NCBI RefSeq assembly: GCF_014203235.1
Contig: NZ_JACHIN010000001.1
Location: 620,001-684,000 of the forward strand
Reading direction: 5' to 3'
Source: Nonomuraea endophytica
Lineage (GTDB): Bacteria; Actinomycetota; Actinomycetes; Streptosporangiales; Streptosporangiaceae
DNA: 64,000 nt
Position numbers and translations under genes: made by a program. The notes below the pieces were generated by a model, which saw only the letters and a list, made by a program, of their open reading frames with translations, was not told the DNA's origin and made no database searches. Positions 41,083 to 49,143 of this stretch are shown here, in pieces; within the stretch, counting starts at the first letter, position 1; each line of letters begins with the position of its first letter.

Positions 41083-41967
41083 GTGAGCATGCAGACCGCT
41101 CCCGCCCCGCTGAGCCGGCGGCACCACCACCAGCGCCCGCGCCGTTCGCGTTCGATGCCGCGGCTCAAGACGACGCTCATCGCCGGGCTCGCCTATCTGA
41201 TCGGGTTCGTCTTCCTCTTCCCGTACCTGGTCATGGTGCTGATCGCGCTGCGGCCGCAGAGCGAGCTGCGCACGGCCCAGTGGTTCCCCGACACCTGGGA
41301 CCTGTCGGCGATCGGCGGGTTCTGGCGGGGCGGGCTGGCCGACAACCTGCTGGTCTCGTTGCAGGTCGCGATCGGCTCGACGTTGCTGGTGCTGATCGTG
41401 GCGCTGCCGGCCGCCTACTACACCGCGCGGCACAACTTCAGGGGGCGCACGTTCTTCCTGATCCTGGTGCTGGTCACGCAGATGTTCCAGCCGACCTCGA
41501 TGGTCGTGGGCATCTACCGGGAGTTCTTCCAGTTCGGGCTGGTGGACTCGGTGTGGTCGCTGATCCTGGTCAACGGCGGGTTCAACCTGGCCTTCGCGGT
41601 GTGGATCCTCAACGCGTACTTCTCCAGCATCCCCCGTGAGCTGGAGGAAGCAGCCTTCATCGACGGCAACGGGCGGATGGGCGCGCTGTTCCGCATCACG
41701 CTCCCGCTGGCCATGCCGGGCGTGATCACGGCGCTGATCTTCACGTTCATCGCCGCGTGGAACGAGTTCGTCGTCGCGCTGACCCTGACCACGAGCCCGG
41801 AGAACCAGCCGCTGCCCGTGGCGCTGCACTCCTACATGGGCCAGTACTCGGTGGACTGGCAGGGACTGTTCGCCGGGTCGGTGATCGCCACGATCCCGGT
41901 CATCATCCTGTTCGCGCTCATCGAGCGGAAGGTGGTCGGCGGTCTCACCGCCGGCTCGATCAAGTAG
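41083..41967 (+). CDS. Sugar ABC transporter permease (MalG/DasC type)
   Basis: This 294-residue permease has a GTG start with GGAGG and a His/Arg-rich cytoplasmic N-terminus (about 1–27). Six membrane segments follow, with the EAA loop EEAAFIDGNGRMGALFRITLPLAMPG. No ATPase gene follows; a hairpin terminator does. The transporter must borrow a shared ATPase such as MsiK, as known for actinomycete sugar importers of this class. Confidence 0.92.
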   Translation: MSMQTAPAPLSRRHHHQRPRRSRSMPRLKTTLIAGLAYLIGFVFLFPYLVMVLIALRPQSELRTAQWFPDTWDLSAIGGFWRGGLADNLLVSLQVAIGSTLLVLIVALPAAYYTARHNFRGRTFFLILVLVTQMFQPTSMVVGIYREFFQFGLVDSVWSLILVNGGFNLAFAVWILNAYFSSIPRELEEAAFIDGNGRMGALFRITLPLAMPGVITALIFTFIAAWNEFVVALTLTTSPENQPLPVALHSYMGQYSVDWQGLFAGSVIATIPVIILFALIERKVVGGLTAGSIK

Positions 41968-42002
41968 GCCACCCTCAGCGGGCGACCTCCTCCCGCCCGC
42001 CC

Positions 42003-42040
42003 TTCGGCCGCCGCGCGATCCGCGGCGGCCGAAGTGTTTT
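42003..42040 (+). terminator. Terminator of the sugar transporter operon
   Basis: TTCGGCCGCCGCG (42003–42015) and its exact complement (42021–42033) form a 13-bp stem with a 5-nt loop, followed by GTGTTTT. The convergent epoxide hydrolase gene starts its stop codon at 42042, so it may serve both. Confidence 0.9.
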
Positions 42041-42041
42041 C

Positions 42042-43115
42042 TCACAGGAAGAACGTGCGCAGGTCGGCGACCAGCACCTCGGGCACCTCCATGGCGGGAA
42101 AGTGCCCGCCTCGGTCGTACTCGGCCCAGTGCACGACCTTGTGCTCGCGTTCGGCGACGCGCCGCACGCCGGGGTCGCCGGGGAAGACGGCGACGCCGTG
42201 GGGCACTCCGGAGTACGGGCTGCGCCCGCCCCAGGCCGCCGCGCCCTCCTTGTAGATGCGGGCGGCCGAGCCTGCCGTACCGGTGAACCAGTAGACGCTG
42301 ATGTTGGTGAGAAGCTGGTCGCGGTCCACTTCGACGCCGGCCCACTCGTGGAACTTCTCGGCGATCCAGGTGAGCTGGCCGGCCGGGGAGTCGTGCAGGC
42401 CGTAGGCGAGGGTCTGGGGACGGGTCGACTGGATCATGGCGTAGCCGAGGGCCTCCGTGTCCGGATATGTCGCCAGCCGTACGCTTTCGGCCTCCGTCAG
42501 GCCCTCCAGCTCGGCCGGGTCGCCCGTCGGGAAGCCGAGGCCGCCGTTGACGTGCACGCCGACCACCTTGTCCGGCGCCACCCGGCCCAGTTCCGGTGCG
42601 ATGACCGAGCCGGTGTCGGTGCCGTGCGCGCCGTAGCGCTCGTAGCCGAGGCGCTCCATGAGCACCGCCCACGCCCTGGCCACCCGCTTGAGGTCCCAGC
42701 CCTTCTCGCGGGTCGGGCCGGAGAAGCCGAAGCCCGGGATCGACGGCGCGACGACGTGGAAGTCCTGCGCCAGCGGTTCGATGAGCCGCATGAACTCCAC
42801 GAACGAGCCGGGCCAGCCGTGGGTGATGATCAGCGGCAGGGCGTCCGGGTTGGCGGAGCGGACGTGGACGAAGTGGATGTTCTGCCCGTCGATCTCGGTG
42901 GTGAACTGCGGGAGGGCGTTCAACGCGGCTTCCTGGGCCCGCCAGTCGAAGCCGTCGGCCCAGTAGGCGGCGAGCTCGCGGGCGTAGGAGAGCGGGACGC
43001 CGTAGGACCAGCCGGTCCCGGGTAGTTCGTCGGGCCAGCGGGTGCGGGCCAGGCGTTCGCGCAGGTCGGCGAGGTCGGCGTCGGGGATGTCGATGTGGAA
43101 GGGCTTCATGGGCAC
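42042..43115 (-). CDS. Epoxide hydrolase with N-terminal EHN domain
   Basis: This 357-residue alpha/beta-hydrolase has the N-terminal EHN region (about 5–105). HGWPGSF (99–105) forms the oxyanion hole. The likely nucleophile is Asp167 in HGTDTGS, where most relatives have GGDWGS. His338 (GGHFPAME) is the general base. It opens epoxides by a covalent ester intermediate; the substrate is unknown. It is divergent from the WYL regulator across 39 bp. Confidence 0.88.
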   Translation of the reverse strand: MPMKPFHIDIPDADLADLRERLARTRWPDELPGTGWSYGVPLSYARELAAYWADGFDWRAQEAALNALPQFTTEIDGQNIHFVHVRSANPDALPLIITHGWPGSFVEFMRLIEPLAQDFHVVAPSIPGFGFSGPTREKGWDLKRVARAWAVLMERLGYERYGAHGTDTGSVIAPELGRVAPDKVVGVHVNGGLGFPTGDPAELEGLTEAESVRLATYPDTEALGYAMIQSTRPQTLAYGLHDSPAGQLTWIAEKFHEWAGVEVDRDQLLTNISVYWFTGTAGSAARIYKEGAAAWGGRSPYSGVPHGVAVFPGDPGVRRVAEREHKVVHWAEYDRGGHFPAMEVPEVLVADLRTFFL

Positions 43116-43129
43116 AACTCTAGGAACCG

Positions 43130-43152
43130 CCTAGGTCAGGTAACGTCCTAGG
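43130..43152. promoter_or_regulatory. Paired CCTAGG sites in the epoxide hydrolase/WYL intergenic region
   Basis: CCTAGG occurs at 43130–43135 and 43147–43152, 17 bp apart, with CTAGGA at 43120–43125. All lie inside a 39-bp divergent intergenic gap, so they are the probable operator of the WYL regulator for both promoters. Confidence 0.5.
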
Positions 43153-43154
43153 TT

Positions 43155-44108
43155 GTGAGGCTGCTTTCTTTGCTGGGTCTCCTGCAGACCCACCGGGACT
43201 GGTCGGGGGCCGAGCTGGCCGAGCGGCTCGGCGTGTCCATGCGTACCGTCCGGCGCGACGTGGACCGGCTGCGCGAGCTCGGTTACCCGGTCAACGCCAC
43301 CGCGGGCGCGCCGGGGTACCGGCTGGGGGCCGGGTCGCGGCTGCCGCCGCTGCTGCTCGACGACGACGAGGCGGTCGCGGTGGCGATCGGGCTGCGTACC
43401 GGCGCCGGGGGCACCGTGGCCGGGCTGGAGGAGGTCTGCGTGCGGGCGCTGGCCAAGCTGGAGCAGGTGCTGCCCTCCCACCTGCGGCATCGGGTCGACG
43501 CGCTCAAGACGGTGACGGTGCCGATGCCGCTGGGCGGTCCGGCGGTGGATCCCGGCGTGCTGTCCGCGATCGCGGCCGCCGCGTGGGCGCGGGAATGCCT
43601 GCGGTTCGACTACCGCGCGCACGACGGCACACCGAGCAGGCGTACGGCGGAGCCGTACCGGCTGGTGCACTCGGGACGGCGCTGGTACCTGGTCGGATGG
43701 GACGTCGAGCGGCGCGACTGGCGCACCTACCGCGTCGACCGGCTCACCCTGCTCAGCCCGAACGGCCCGCGCTTCCAGCCCCGCCCCCTGCCCGCCGACG
43801 ACCTGGCCGGCTACACCTCGCGGCGGATCGCCAGCGCCCCCTACCGCTACCAGGGCCGCTTCACCGTCCACGGACCCGCCAGCGCCGTGAGCGAGCGCAT
43901 GACCGCGACCTCAGGCGCGATCGAGCCGATCGACGAGCACACCTGCATGGTCAGCACCGGCTCGGACTCGCTGGACGAACTGGCGCTGTGGGTGGGGCTG
44001 CTCGGCTTCCGCTTCGAGACGCACGAGCCGCCCGAACTCGTCGACCACATCCGCACGCTGGGAGAGAGACTCCGGGCGTCGGCCGATAACCCGTTGCGCC
44101 CTCAATGA
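43155..44108 (+). CDS. WYL-domain DeoR/YafY-type transcriptional regulator
   Basis: This 317-residue protein has an N-terminal winged helix-turn-helix (about 3–58: LAERLGVSMRTVRRDVDRLRELGY). The WYL domain (about 135–200) carries RRWYLVGWDVERRDWRTYRVDRL, then a WCX-type C-terminal part. It starts with GTG. WYL proteins bind nucleotides or other ligands. Its close divergent pairing with the epoxide hydrolase suggests it controls that gene and itself. Confidence 0.9.
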   Translation: MRLLSLLGLLQTHRDWSGAELAERLGVSMRTVRRDVDRLRELGYPVNATAGAPGYRLGAGSRLPPLLLDDDEAVAVAIGLRTGAGGTVAGLEEVCVRALAKLEQVLPSHLRHRVDALKTVTVPMPLGGPAVDPGVLSAIAAAAWARECLRFDYRAHDGTPSRRTAEPYRLVHSGRRWYLVGWDVERRDWRTYRVDRLTLLSPNGPRFQPRPLPADDLAGYTSRRIASAPYRYQGRFTVHGPASAVSERMTATSGAIEPIDEHTCMVSTGSDSLDELALWVGLLGFRFETHEPPELVDHIRTLGERLRASADNPLRPQ

Positions 44109-44191
44109 TCGCTCCCCTACTGTCGGAGCACCAAGAGCCACTACCTGGATGGGTAGTTGAAGCGCCTCCACGCCATGGGCGCGAACACCGC

Positions 44192-44230
44192 CGGCGCCCC
44201 GGTCCTGCTTGTCACAGGGCCGGGGCGCCG
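44192..44230 (-). terminator. Terminator overlapping the end of the tyrosinase gene
   Basis: CGGCGCCCCGG (44192–44202) and its exact complement (44220–44230) make an 11-bp stem with a 17-nt loop that spans the stop codon of the tyrosinase gene. Confidence 0.6.
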
Positions 44231-45387
44231 TCGTAGGTGTACCACTGGCTGTGGTCGAGGAGCTGGCGCGGCGTGATCGTCCAGCCGACCTCGCTTGCGA
44301 ACGGTTCCACCGGCACGTCGATCAGCTCGGCCGGCAGGAAGTGGGCGACCGAGCCGTGCCTGGCCTGCCAGTCGGCCCAGAGCTTGTCCACGAAGCAGTG
44401 GTTGAGGAAGAACGCCGGGTCGTTCGGCGCCGAGGCGGGCAGCATGCTGCCGCCCATCCACACGTGGGCCCGGTTGTGCATGACCGGGCCGCCCGGCCAG
44501 CCCTCGACGAGGTTGCGGAAGCCGCCGCTCGCCGAGGAGTCGTACGGCGCCTGGTCGTAAAGCGAGGTGGCCAGCGCCTGGCCGACCAGCCCGGCCCCGG
44601 ACGGCCGGTCGGCCCCGGCGCCGAACTCCCTGCGCAGGAACTCCCTGTTGTCCTCGCGGACGTTGAGCGGCCACTGCCCGTTGCGGAAGGCGAACGGCCC
44701 CTCCATCACCTGCTGGTCCCCCGGACGTCCGTTGCCGCCGAGGAAGTCCGGGGTGAACGGCGCCGCCCCGGCGCTCTGCTGCACCGTCCAGTCCCAGTAC
44801 GGCAGCGCCACCCCCAGCTGCGTCTCGAAGTGCGCCAGCATCGCCCGGTGCCAGGGCAGGAAGCCGGCGTGCATGTGGGCGTTCCAGCCGTGCTCGCCGA
44901 AGGCCCGGCGGTGCAGGTCGACGAAGTAGTCGTAGGCGCCGCTGCGCTTGAGCCGCAGGAAGGCGTCCACCAGCGCGGACTTCTCGGCGGAGCTCAGCGC
45001 GGCGGCGTTCTTGCGCAGTCGGGTCGCCCGGCGGCGGCCGCCGGAATCGGGCTGTTCCAGCTTCACCTTCGGCGCCGGCGGCCGGTCGACCAGCTTGGCG
45101 CCGCGCAGCAGCTCGACCGCCTCAAGCGCCGCGCCCTTGAGCGTGCGGTGGCCGGAGTACATGTTGAGCTCGCTGATGAACCGGCCGCCCTGCTCCATCA
45201 ACTCCAGCGCGACGCCGTCGACGAACACCGACCTGCTGAGCAGGCCGTGCATCTCGTGCCCCGACGGGCAGATCTTGATCTTGCGGCCCTTGTGGGTGAG
45301 CTCGACACACCCGTCGATGGGCGGACCGGCCAGGAACGGCACCGCCCCCATCGCCATCAATACCTGCCGCCTGCTCGCACCGAACAT
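44212..45387 (-). CDS. Tyrosinase with fused N-terminal MelC1-type chaperone domain
   Basis: This 391-residue protein has a Tat-like N-terminus (SRRQVLMAMG). Residues 30–103 read like MelC1 (tyrosinase cofactor/caddie): KGRKIK, a His pair in GHEMHG, VFVDGVALELM, ISELNMYS with Tyr77 at the place of the caddie tyrosine, and a closing helix. A basic linker (about 110–125) leads to a full tyrosinase. CuA ligands are His159, His171 and His180; CuB ligands are His304, His308 and His330. The residue before the last ligand is Asn329 where Streptomyces has His. It oxidises phenols to quinones. In Streptomyces melC1 and melC2 are separate genes. Confidence 0.9.
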   Translation of the reverse strand: MFGASRRQVLMAMGAVPFLAGPPIDGCVELTHKGRKIKICPSGHEMHGLLSRSVFVDGVALELMEQGGRFISELNMYSGHRTLKGAALEAVELLRGAKLVDRPPAPKVKLEQPDSGGRRRATRLRKNAAALSSAEKSALVDAFLRLKRSGAYDYFVDLHRRAFGEHGWNAHMHAGFLPWHRAMLAHFETQLGVALPYWDWTVQQSAGAAPFTPDFLGGNGRPGDQQVMEGPFAFRNGQWPLNVREDNREFLRREFGAGADRPSGAGLVGQALATSLYDQAPYDSSASGGFRNLVEGWPGGPVMHNRAHVWMGGSMLPASAPNDPAFFLNHCFVDKLWADWQARHGSVAHFLPAELIDVPVEPFASEVGWTITPRQLLDHSQWYTYDGAPAL

Positions 45388-45467
45388 GAGGCACCTCCTT
45401 CGCGATCTTGCTACCCGGAGATCCCTCTAGAACTGGGCTGAGTATGCGCAAGATCATTCCAGGAGTT

Positions 45468-45498
45468 CGCCGCCCCGGGTCGGTGCCCCGGGGCGGCG
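45468..45498 (-). terminator. Thiolase terminator
   Basis: CGCCGCCCCGGG (45468–45479) pairs exactly with 45487–45498 around a 7-nt loop, 12 nt after the thiolase stop. Confidence 0.8.
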
Positions 45499-45510
45499 TC
45501 CCGCGGTGCT

Positions 45511-46656
45511 CTACAGGCGCTCGATGATCGTGACGTTGGCCTGGCCGCCGCCCTCGCACATCGTCTGCAGGCCGTACCGGCCGCCGGTGCGCTCCAGCTC
45601 GTGCAGCAGCTTGGTCATCAGGATCGCGCCGGTGCCGCCCAGCGGGTGGCCCAGGGCGATGGCGCCGCCGTTCGGGTTGACGGTGGCCGGGTCGGCGCCC
45701 AACTCCTTGATCCACGCCAGCGGGACCGGCGCGAACGCCTCGTTGATCTCGGTGACGTCGATCTGGTCGATCGACATGCCCGCCTTCTTCAACGCCTTCT
45801 GAGTGGCCGGGATCGGCGCGGTCAGCATGTACACCGGGTCGTCACCGGTCAGCGCGAGTTGGTGGATACGGGCGCGCGGGGTCAGACCATGGTCCCTGAC
45901 CGCCTGCTCCGAGGCGATGAGCAGCGCGCCGGAACCGTCGGAGATCTGCGAGGAGGTGGCGGCGGTGATCACGCCGTCCTCCTTCAGCGTCTTCAGGCCC
46001 GCCATCTTCTCCAGCGTCGAGTCGGGGCGGGGGCCCTCGTCGTCGTGCACGCCGTTGACCGGGACGATCTGGTCCTTGAAGTGGCCGTTGGCGATGGCCT
46101 TGGCCGCGCGCTGGTGCGACTCGTAGGCGAACTGCTCCAGCTGCTCGCGGGTGAAACCCCACTTCTGGCACATCAGCTCCGCGCCGCGGAACTGGGAGAT
46201 CTCCTGCTTGCCGTACCGCTCGACCCACATCTCGCCGAAGGGGAACGGCATGCCCTTCTCCAACGCCGCCGTGATCGACGAGCCCATCGGCACGACGCTC
46301 ATCGACTCCACACCGGCGGCGACCACGAGGTCCTGGGTGCCGGACAGGACACCCTGCGCGGCGAAGTGGATCGACTGCTGCGAGGAGCCGCACTGCCGGT
46401 CGATCGTGACACCGGCCGTGGTCTCCGGCAGTCCCGCGCTGAGCCAGGCGTTGCGCGCGATGTCCATGCTCTGCGGGCCGAACTGCATGACGCAGCCCAT
46501 GATGACGTCCTCGACCGCGGCTGGGTCGACGCCGGTGCGGTCGATGAGCGCCTTCAGCGTCTGCGCGGCCAGGTCAGTGGGGTGGACGGTGGAAAGCCCG
46601 CCCTTCTTCTTGCCGACCGGGGTCCGGACCGCCCCGACGATGTACGCCTCTGCCAC
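45511..46656 (-). CDS. Acetyl-CoA acetyltransferase / 3-ketoacyl-CoA thiolase
   Basis: This 381-residue thiolase has the nucleophile Cys89 (DRQCGSSQQSIH), His337 (GHPLGG) and Cys367 (MCEGGGQAN), a complete catalytic set. A GTG at 46654–46656 with GGAGGG 4–5 nt upstream is the best start; an ATG four codons earlier lies inside that Shine-Dalgarno. It could work in beta-oxidation together with the acyl-CoA dehydrogenases in this window, or in steroid-ring degradation. Confidence 0.93.
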   Translation of the reverse strand: MAEAYIVGAVRTPVGKKKGGLSTVHPTDLAAQTLKALIDRTGVDPAAVEDVIMGCVMQFGPQSMDIARNAWLSAGLPETTAGVTIDRQCGSSQQSIHFAAQGVLSGTQDLVVAAGVESMSVVPMGSSITAALEKGMPFPFGEMWVERYGKQEISQFRGAELMCQKWGFTREQLEQFAYESHQRAAKAIANGHFKDQIVPVNGVHDDEGPRPDSTLEKMAGLKTLKEDGVITAATSSQISDGSGALLIASEQAVRDHGLTPRARIHQLALTGDDPVYMLTAPIPATQKALKKAGMSIDQIDVTEINEAFAPVPLAWIKELGADPATVNPNGGAIALGHPLGGTGAILMTKLLHELERTGGRYGLQTMCEGGGQANVTIIERL

Positions 46657-46676
46657 AGTGCCCTCCATGAAACCGA

Positions 46677-46705
46677 GCAATATTCGGTTACTGGGCAGAC
46701 TACAA
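46677..46705 (-). promoter_or_regulatory. Possible thiolase promoter
   Basis: TTGTAG (46700–46705) and TATTGC (46677–46682) on the minus strand are 17 nt apart, 20 nt before the thiolase start. It is a moderate match only. Confidence 0.4.
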
Positions 46706-46717
46706 CAGAACGATGCT

Positions 46718-47374
46718 CTACAGGAGGTCCCCTGGGGCGTCGATACGGAAGCACCACCGGTCCACCGCGATGCCCTGCAGCCCCTCCGCCAGCGACAGCG
46801 CCAGCGCGCCGACCTTCTCCAGGTCGTCGCCGCGCAGCTCCACCGCGGTCAGCTCCGTCGCGAAAGGCAGCAGATCCCGTACGGCCGGCGGCCGCGTCTT
46901 CAGGGGCACCACCACCGCGCGGAACCCGGCGCCCTCGAAGGCGTCGTCCTCACCGGGCTCGGCTTCGAGCAGCTCGGCCAGTTCCTCGTCGGCCGGCCGT
47001 ACCGGGAGGATGACCGCGGCGCCGCGCTGCACGTCCTCGTCGGACGGATCGCTCACCTCACCGCGGCACACCGCCAGCCCACCCAGCCGGAACGCGATCC
47101 CCTCGGCCAGGTAGCGATCGAAGTAGTCGAAAGGCAACGGCCCTTCAGCGGCCACCCGCAGCGCCCAGACCGTCTCCAGCTCCCCGCCCACGAGCTCAGG
47201 CTCCGCCTCGACCGCGGCGTGGATCCTCGTGTCCGCGGCCAGAATGTCGCCGCCGTCCGCACGGGCGTCCGGGTCGGCCAGTTGCACGATCCGCAGCAGC
47301 TCGGCCGGATCCGGCTTGGCGGACACCGCCGCCGTAGGGCCAGTACGCAGTCGCCGCTTCGCCATCCAGCCCAT
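46718..47374 (-). CDS. Hypothetical protein downstream of sortase
   Basis: This 218-residue protein is soluble, acidic, and without signal or membrane segment. It contains the segment LPFDYFDRYLAEGIAFRLGGLAVCRGE and a C-terminal region ending DRWCFRIDAPGDL. I do not recognise a family. It starts 10 bp after the sortase stop with GAGG upstream, so it is probably the last gene of the sortase operon. Confidence 0.6.
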   Translation of the reverse strand: MGWMAKRRLRTGPTAAVSAKPDPAELLRIVQLADPDARADGGDILAADTRIHAAVEAEPELVGGELETVWALRVAAEGPLPFDYFDRYLAEGIAFRLGGLAVCRGEVSDPSDEDVQRGAAVILPVRPADEELAELLEAEPGEDDAFEGAGFRAVVVPLKTRPPAVRDLLPFATELTAVELRGDDLEKVGALALSLAEGLQGIAVDRWCFRIDAPGDLL

Positions 47375-47384
47375 GCGCGTGTCC

Positions 47385-48107
47385 TCAGCTTCTGTAGGAG
47401 CTCGTCATTGTCGCGTAGACGATGATGTTGTCGGTGTAGTGACCGATGTTGCGGTTGTAGAAGCCGCCACAGGTGATCAGGTGGAGCTGGGCGTTGTCGC
47501 CCTGGTCGCCGTAGACGCGCTGGGTGGGGAAGGTCGTCTTGGCCGCCTGCTCCACACCGCCCACGGTGAACACCGCCGTCACGCCATCCTGCCGCTTGAC
47601 CTCGATGGTGTCGCCGTTGCGGATCTCGTACAAGCGGCTGAACACGGCGGTGCCGCGCCGCGTGTCCTTGTGCCCCAGCATCACCGACGGCCCCGCCTCA
47701 CCCGCGGTCGGCCCATGCCGGTACCAGCCCACCAGGTTCGGATTGTCGATCGCCGGAACCTGGATGGCCCCCCGTTTATCGAGTCCGATAGACGAGATGG
47801 GCGCGTTGATCCCCAGCCGCTTGATCACAATCCTCTTGGGCGTGGACGGCAACATGGCCGGCGCCGGATTGATCGGCGGAAGCGGCGGCGGCACCGTGGG
47901 CTCGGCCTTGAACAACGCCTGCTGCGGCGCCCCCGTGTTCTTCCCATCCGGCTGCGCCCCAAGATCAAGACTGTCCCGGGCCAGCCCGTACTCCTGCGGC
48001 GACCCCGCGACGATCAACAGCCCGGCCACGACCGTCACCACTCCGGCGATGGCCGCCAGGATCAACGTGATCCGCAACCCGCCACCCTGAGAACCCTGCC
48101 CGGCCAC
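47385..48107 (-). CDS. Class F sortase 1
   Basis: This 240-residue transpeptidase has an N-terminal membrane anchor (about 12–34), a Pro-rich linker (68–90) and a sortase barrel. His146 (MLGHKDT), Cys213 (LITCGG) and probably Arg219 (YNRNIGHY) form the active site. The GTG lies 2 bp after the stop of the cell-wall substrate gene, so the two are translationally coupled. It would cleave a sorting signal and attach the protein to peptidoglycan. Confidence 0.92.
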   Translation of the reverse strand: MAGQGSQGGGLRITLILAAIAGVVTVVAGLLIVAGSPQEYGLARDSLDLGAQPDGKNTGAPQQALFKAEPTVPPPLPPINPAPAMLPSTPKRIVIKRLGINAPISSIGLDKRGAIQVPAIDNPNLVGWYRHGPTAGEAGPSVMLGHKDTRRGTAVFSRLYEIRNGDTIEVKRQDGVTAVFTVGGVEQAAKTTFPTQRVYGDQGDNAQLHLITCGGFYNRNIGHYTDNIIVYATMTSSYRS

Positions 48108-48109
48108 CC

Positions 48110-49012
48110 TCAGCCCCGATTGAGCCCGCGCCGCCGGATCATCAACCCACCGGCACCCGCGGCCAAGATGAGCAGAGACCCAGTAAGAATGAACATCCGC
48201 CCATCAGGCCCCATGTCCCCACCACCACCGGTGTCCGCCCCAGCCTTGGGAGTCTTGGTGACCTTCCCGTTGTTGTCCTTGGGCGTCTCGGTGACGAACT
48301 TCGTCGTGGTCTTGGTGGGCTTGGGGGTAGTGGGCGTGGTGGTGGGAGTGGACGTCGGAGTCGGCGTGGTTGAGCCCGTCGAGGTGTTGGTCGAGGTGGG
48401 CGTGCCGGTCGCGACAGTTACCAGGGCCGCGGCCGCCGTGGCCTCGGCCTCCTTCCCCGGCGCGATGTCACAGGTGTACCAGTCCAGCTCGGACCCGGCG
48501 GCGCTGGTCGGCCCGACCAGCAGCGCGAAGTCCTGAGGGATCACCGCCATGGTTCCCCGAGCGGTCGGAGTGAGCGACACCAGGATGGTCGGCAACGGCA
48601 TCGGCGCACCCGACGCCACAGCACCGGGCGTGCTCGACGCCCCTACAGTGCGGGTCTCGGTCGGAAGGGGATTGGGCGTCCCAGTGACGACGACATCGGC
48701 GTCTACGACGACACGCTCGGTCGCGGCGATCGCGGACGGAGCCGGCAACGACGGAGTGGGCAGTGTCATCTTCCAGGTGACCACCGCCGTCGCGCTGGGC
48801 GACACCGCGGTCAATGGGCCGGCCAGGTCCATCTGGAACTTGACCTCGGTTGGCTGCGCGGCAGCGTTCAACACGTTCTTGCACATGTAGGTGACGGGCT
48901 TGGGCACCATCGAACTGGCCAGGGCGGGAACGCCCACGAAGATTCCTGCACCGAGAACGGCTATGGCGGATGTCTTGATGGCGAGGCGGCGCCGCGCCTT
49001 GGACGTCAGCAC
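48110..49012 (-). CDS. Cell-wall-anchored protein, likely substrate of sortase 1
   Basis: This 300-residue protein has an N-terminal signal (about 1–33), an exported region with two cysteines (YMCKN, WYTCDI), and a Thr/Pro-rich stalk (about 200–255). The C-terminal module has KTPKAGADTG, then a hydrophobic helix and RRRGLNRG. That order (motif, helix, basic tail) is a sorting signal, but no LPxTG is present. The GTG has GGAG 8 nt upstream. The same motif is in the other substrate. Confidence 0.78.
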   Translation of the reverse strand: MLTSKARRRLAIKTSAIAVLGAGIFVGVPALASSMVPKPVTYMCKNVLNAAAQPTEVKFQMDLAGPLTAVSPSATAVVTWKMTLPTPSLPAPSAIAATERVVVDADVVVTGTPNPLPTETRTVGASSTPGAVASGAPMPLPTILVSLTPTARGTMAVIPQDFALLVGPTSAAGSELDWYTCDIAPGKEAEATAAAALVTVATGTPTSTNTSTGSTTPTPTSTPTTTPTTPKPTKTTTKFVTETPKDNNGKVTKTPKAGADTGGGGDMGPDGRMFILTGSLLILAAGAGGLMIRRRGLNRG

Positions 49013-49099
49013 TGTCTATCTCCGTTTCAGCGCAGGTTCAACAGGCGTACCAGGATTCCAGCGATTGGTCACGGTTAGGTTGAGATCGTACGAACTGAC

Positions 49100-49118
49100 C
49101 CTGTAAATCTCCTGTAAA
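49100..49118 (-). promoter_or_regulatory. CCTGTAAA direct repeats with 11-bp period
   Basis: CCTGTAAA at 49100–49107 and 49111–49118 (plus-strand notation), followed by CCTGAAAA at 49119. Direct repeats one helical turn apart are the usual layout for OmpR-family response regulators. They lie about 90 bp upstream of the sortase 1 substrate gene. Confidence 0.4.
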
Positions 49119-49143
49119 CCTGAAAACCGGACCCAAGCGTTGG

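Noticed and set aside
48270..48420. Thr/Pro repeat tract considered as a mobile or CRISPR-like repeat
   Set aside because: It encodes the Thr/Pro stalk of the surface protein in frame, and there is no regular spacer pattern.
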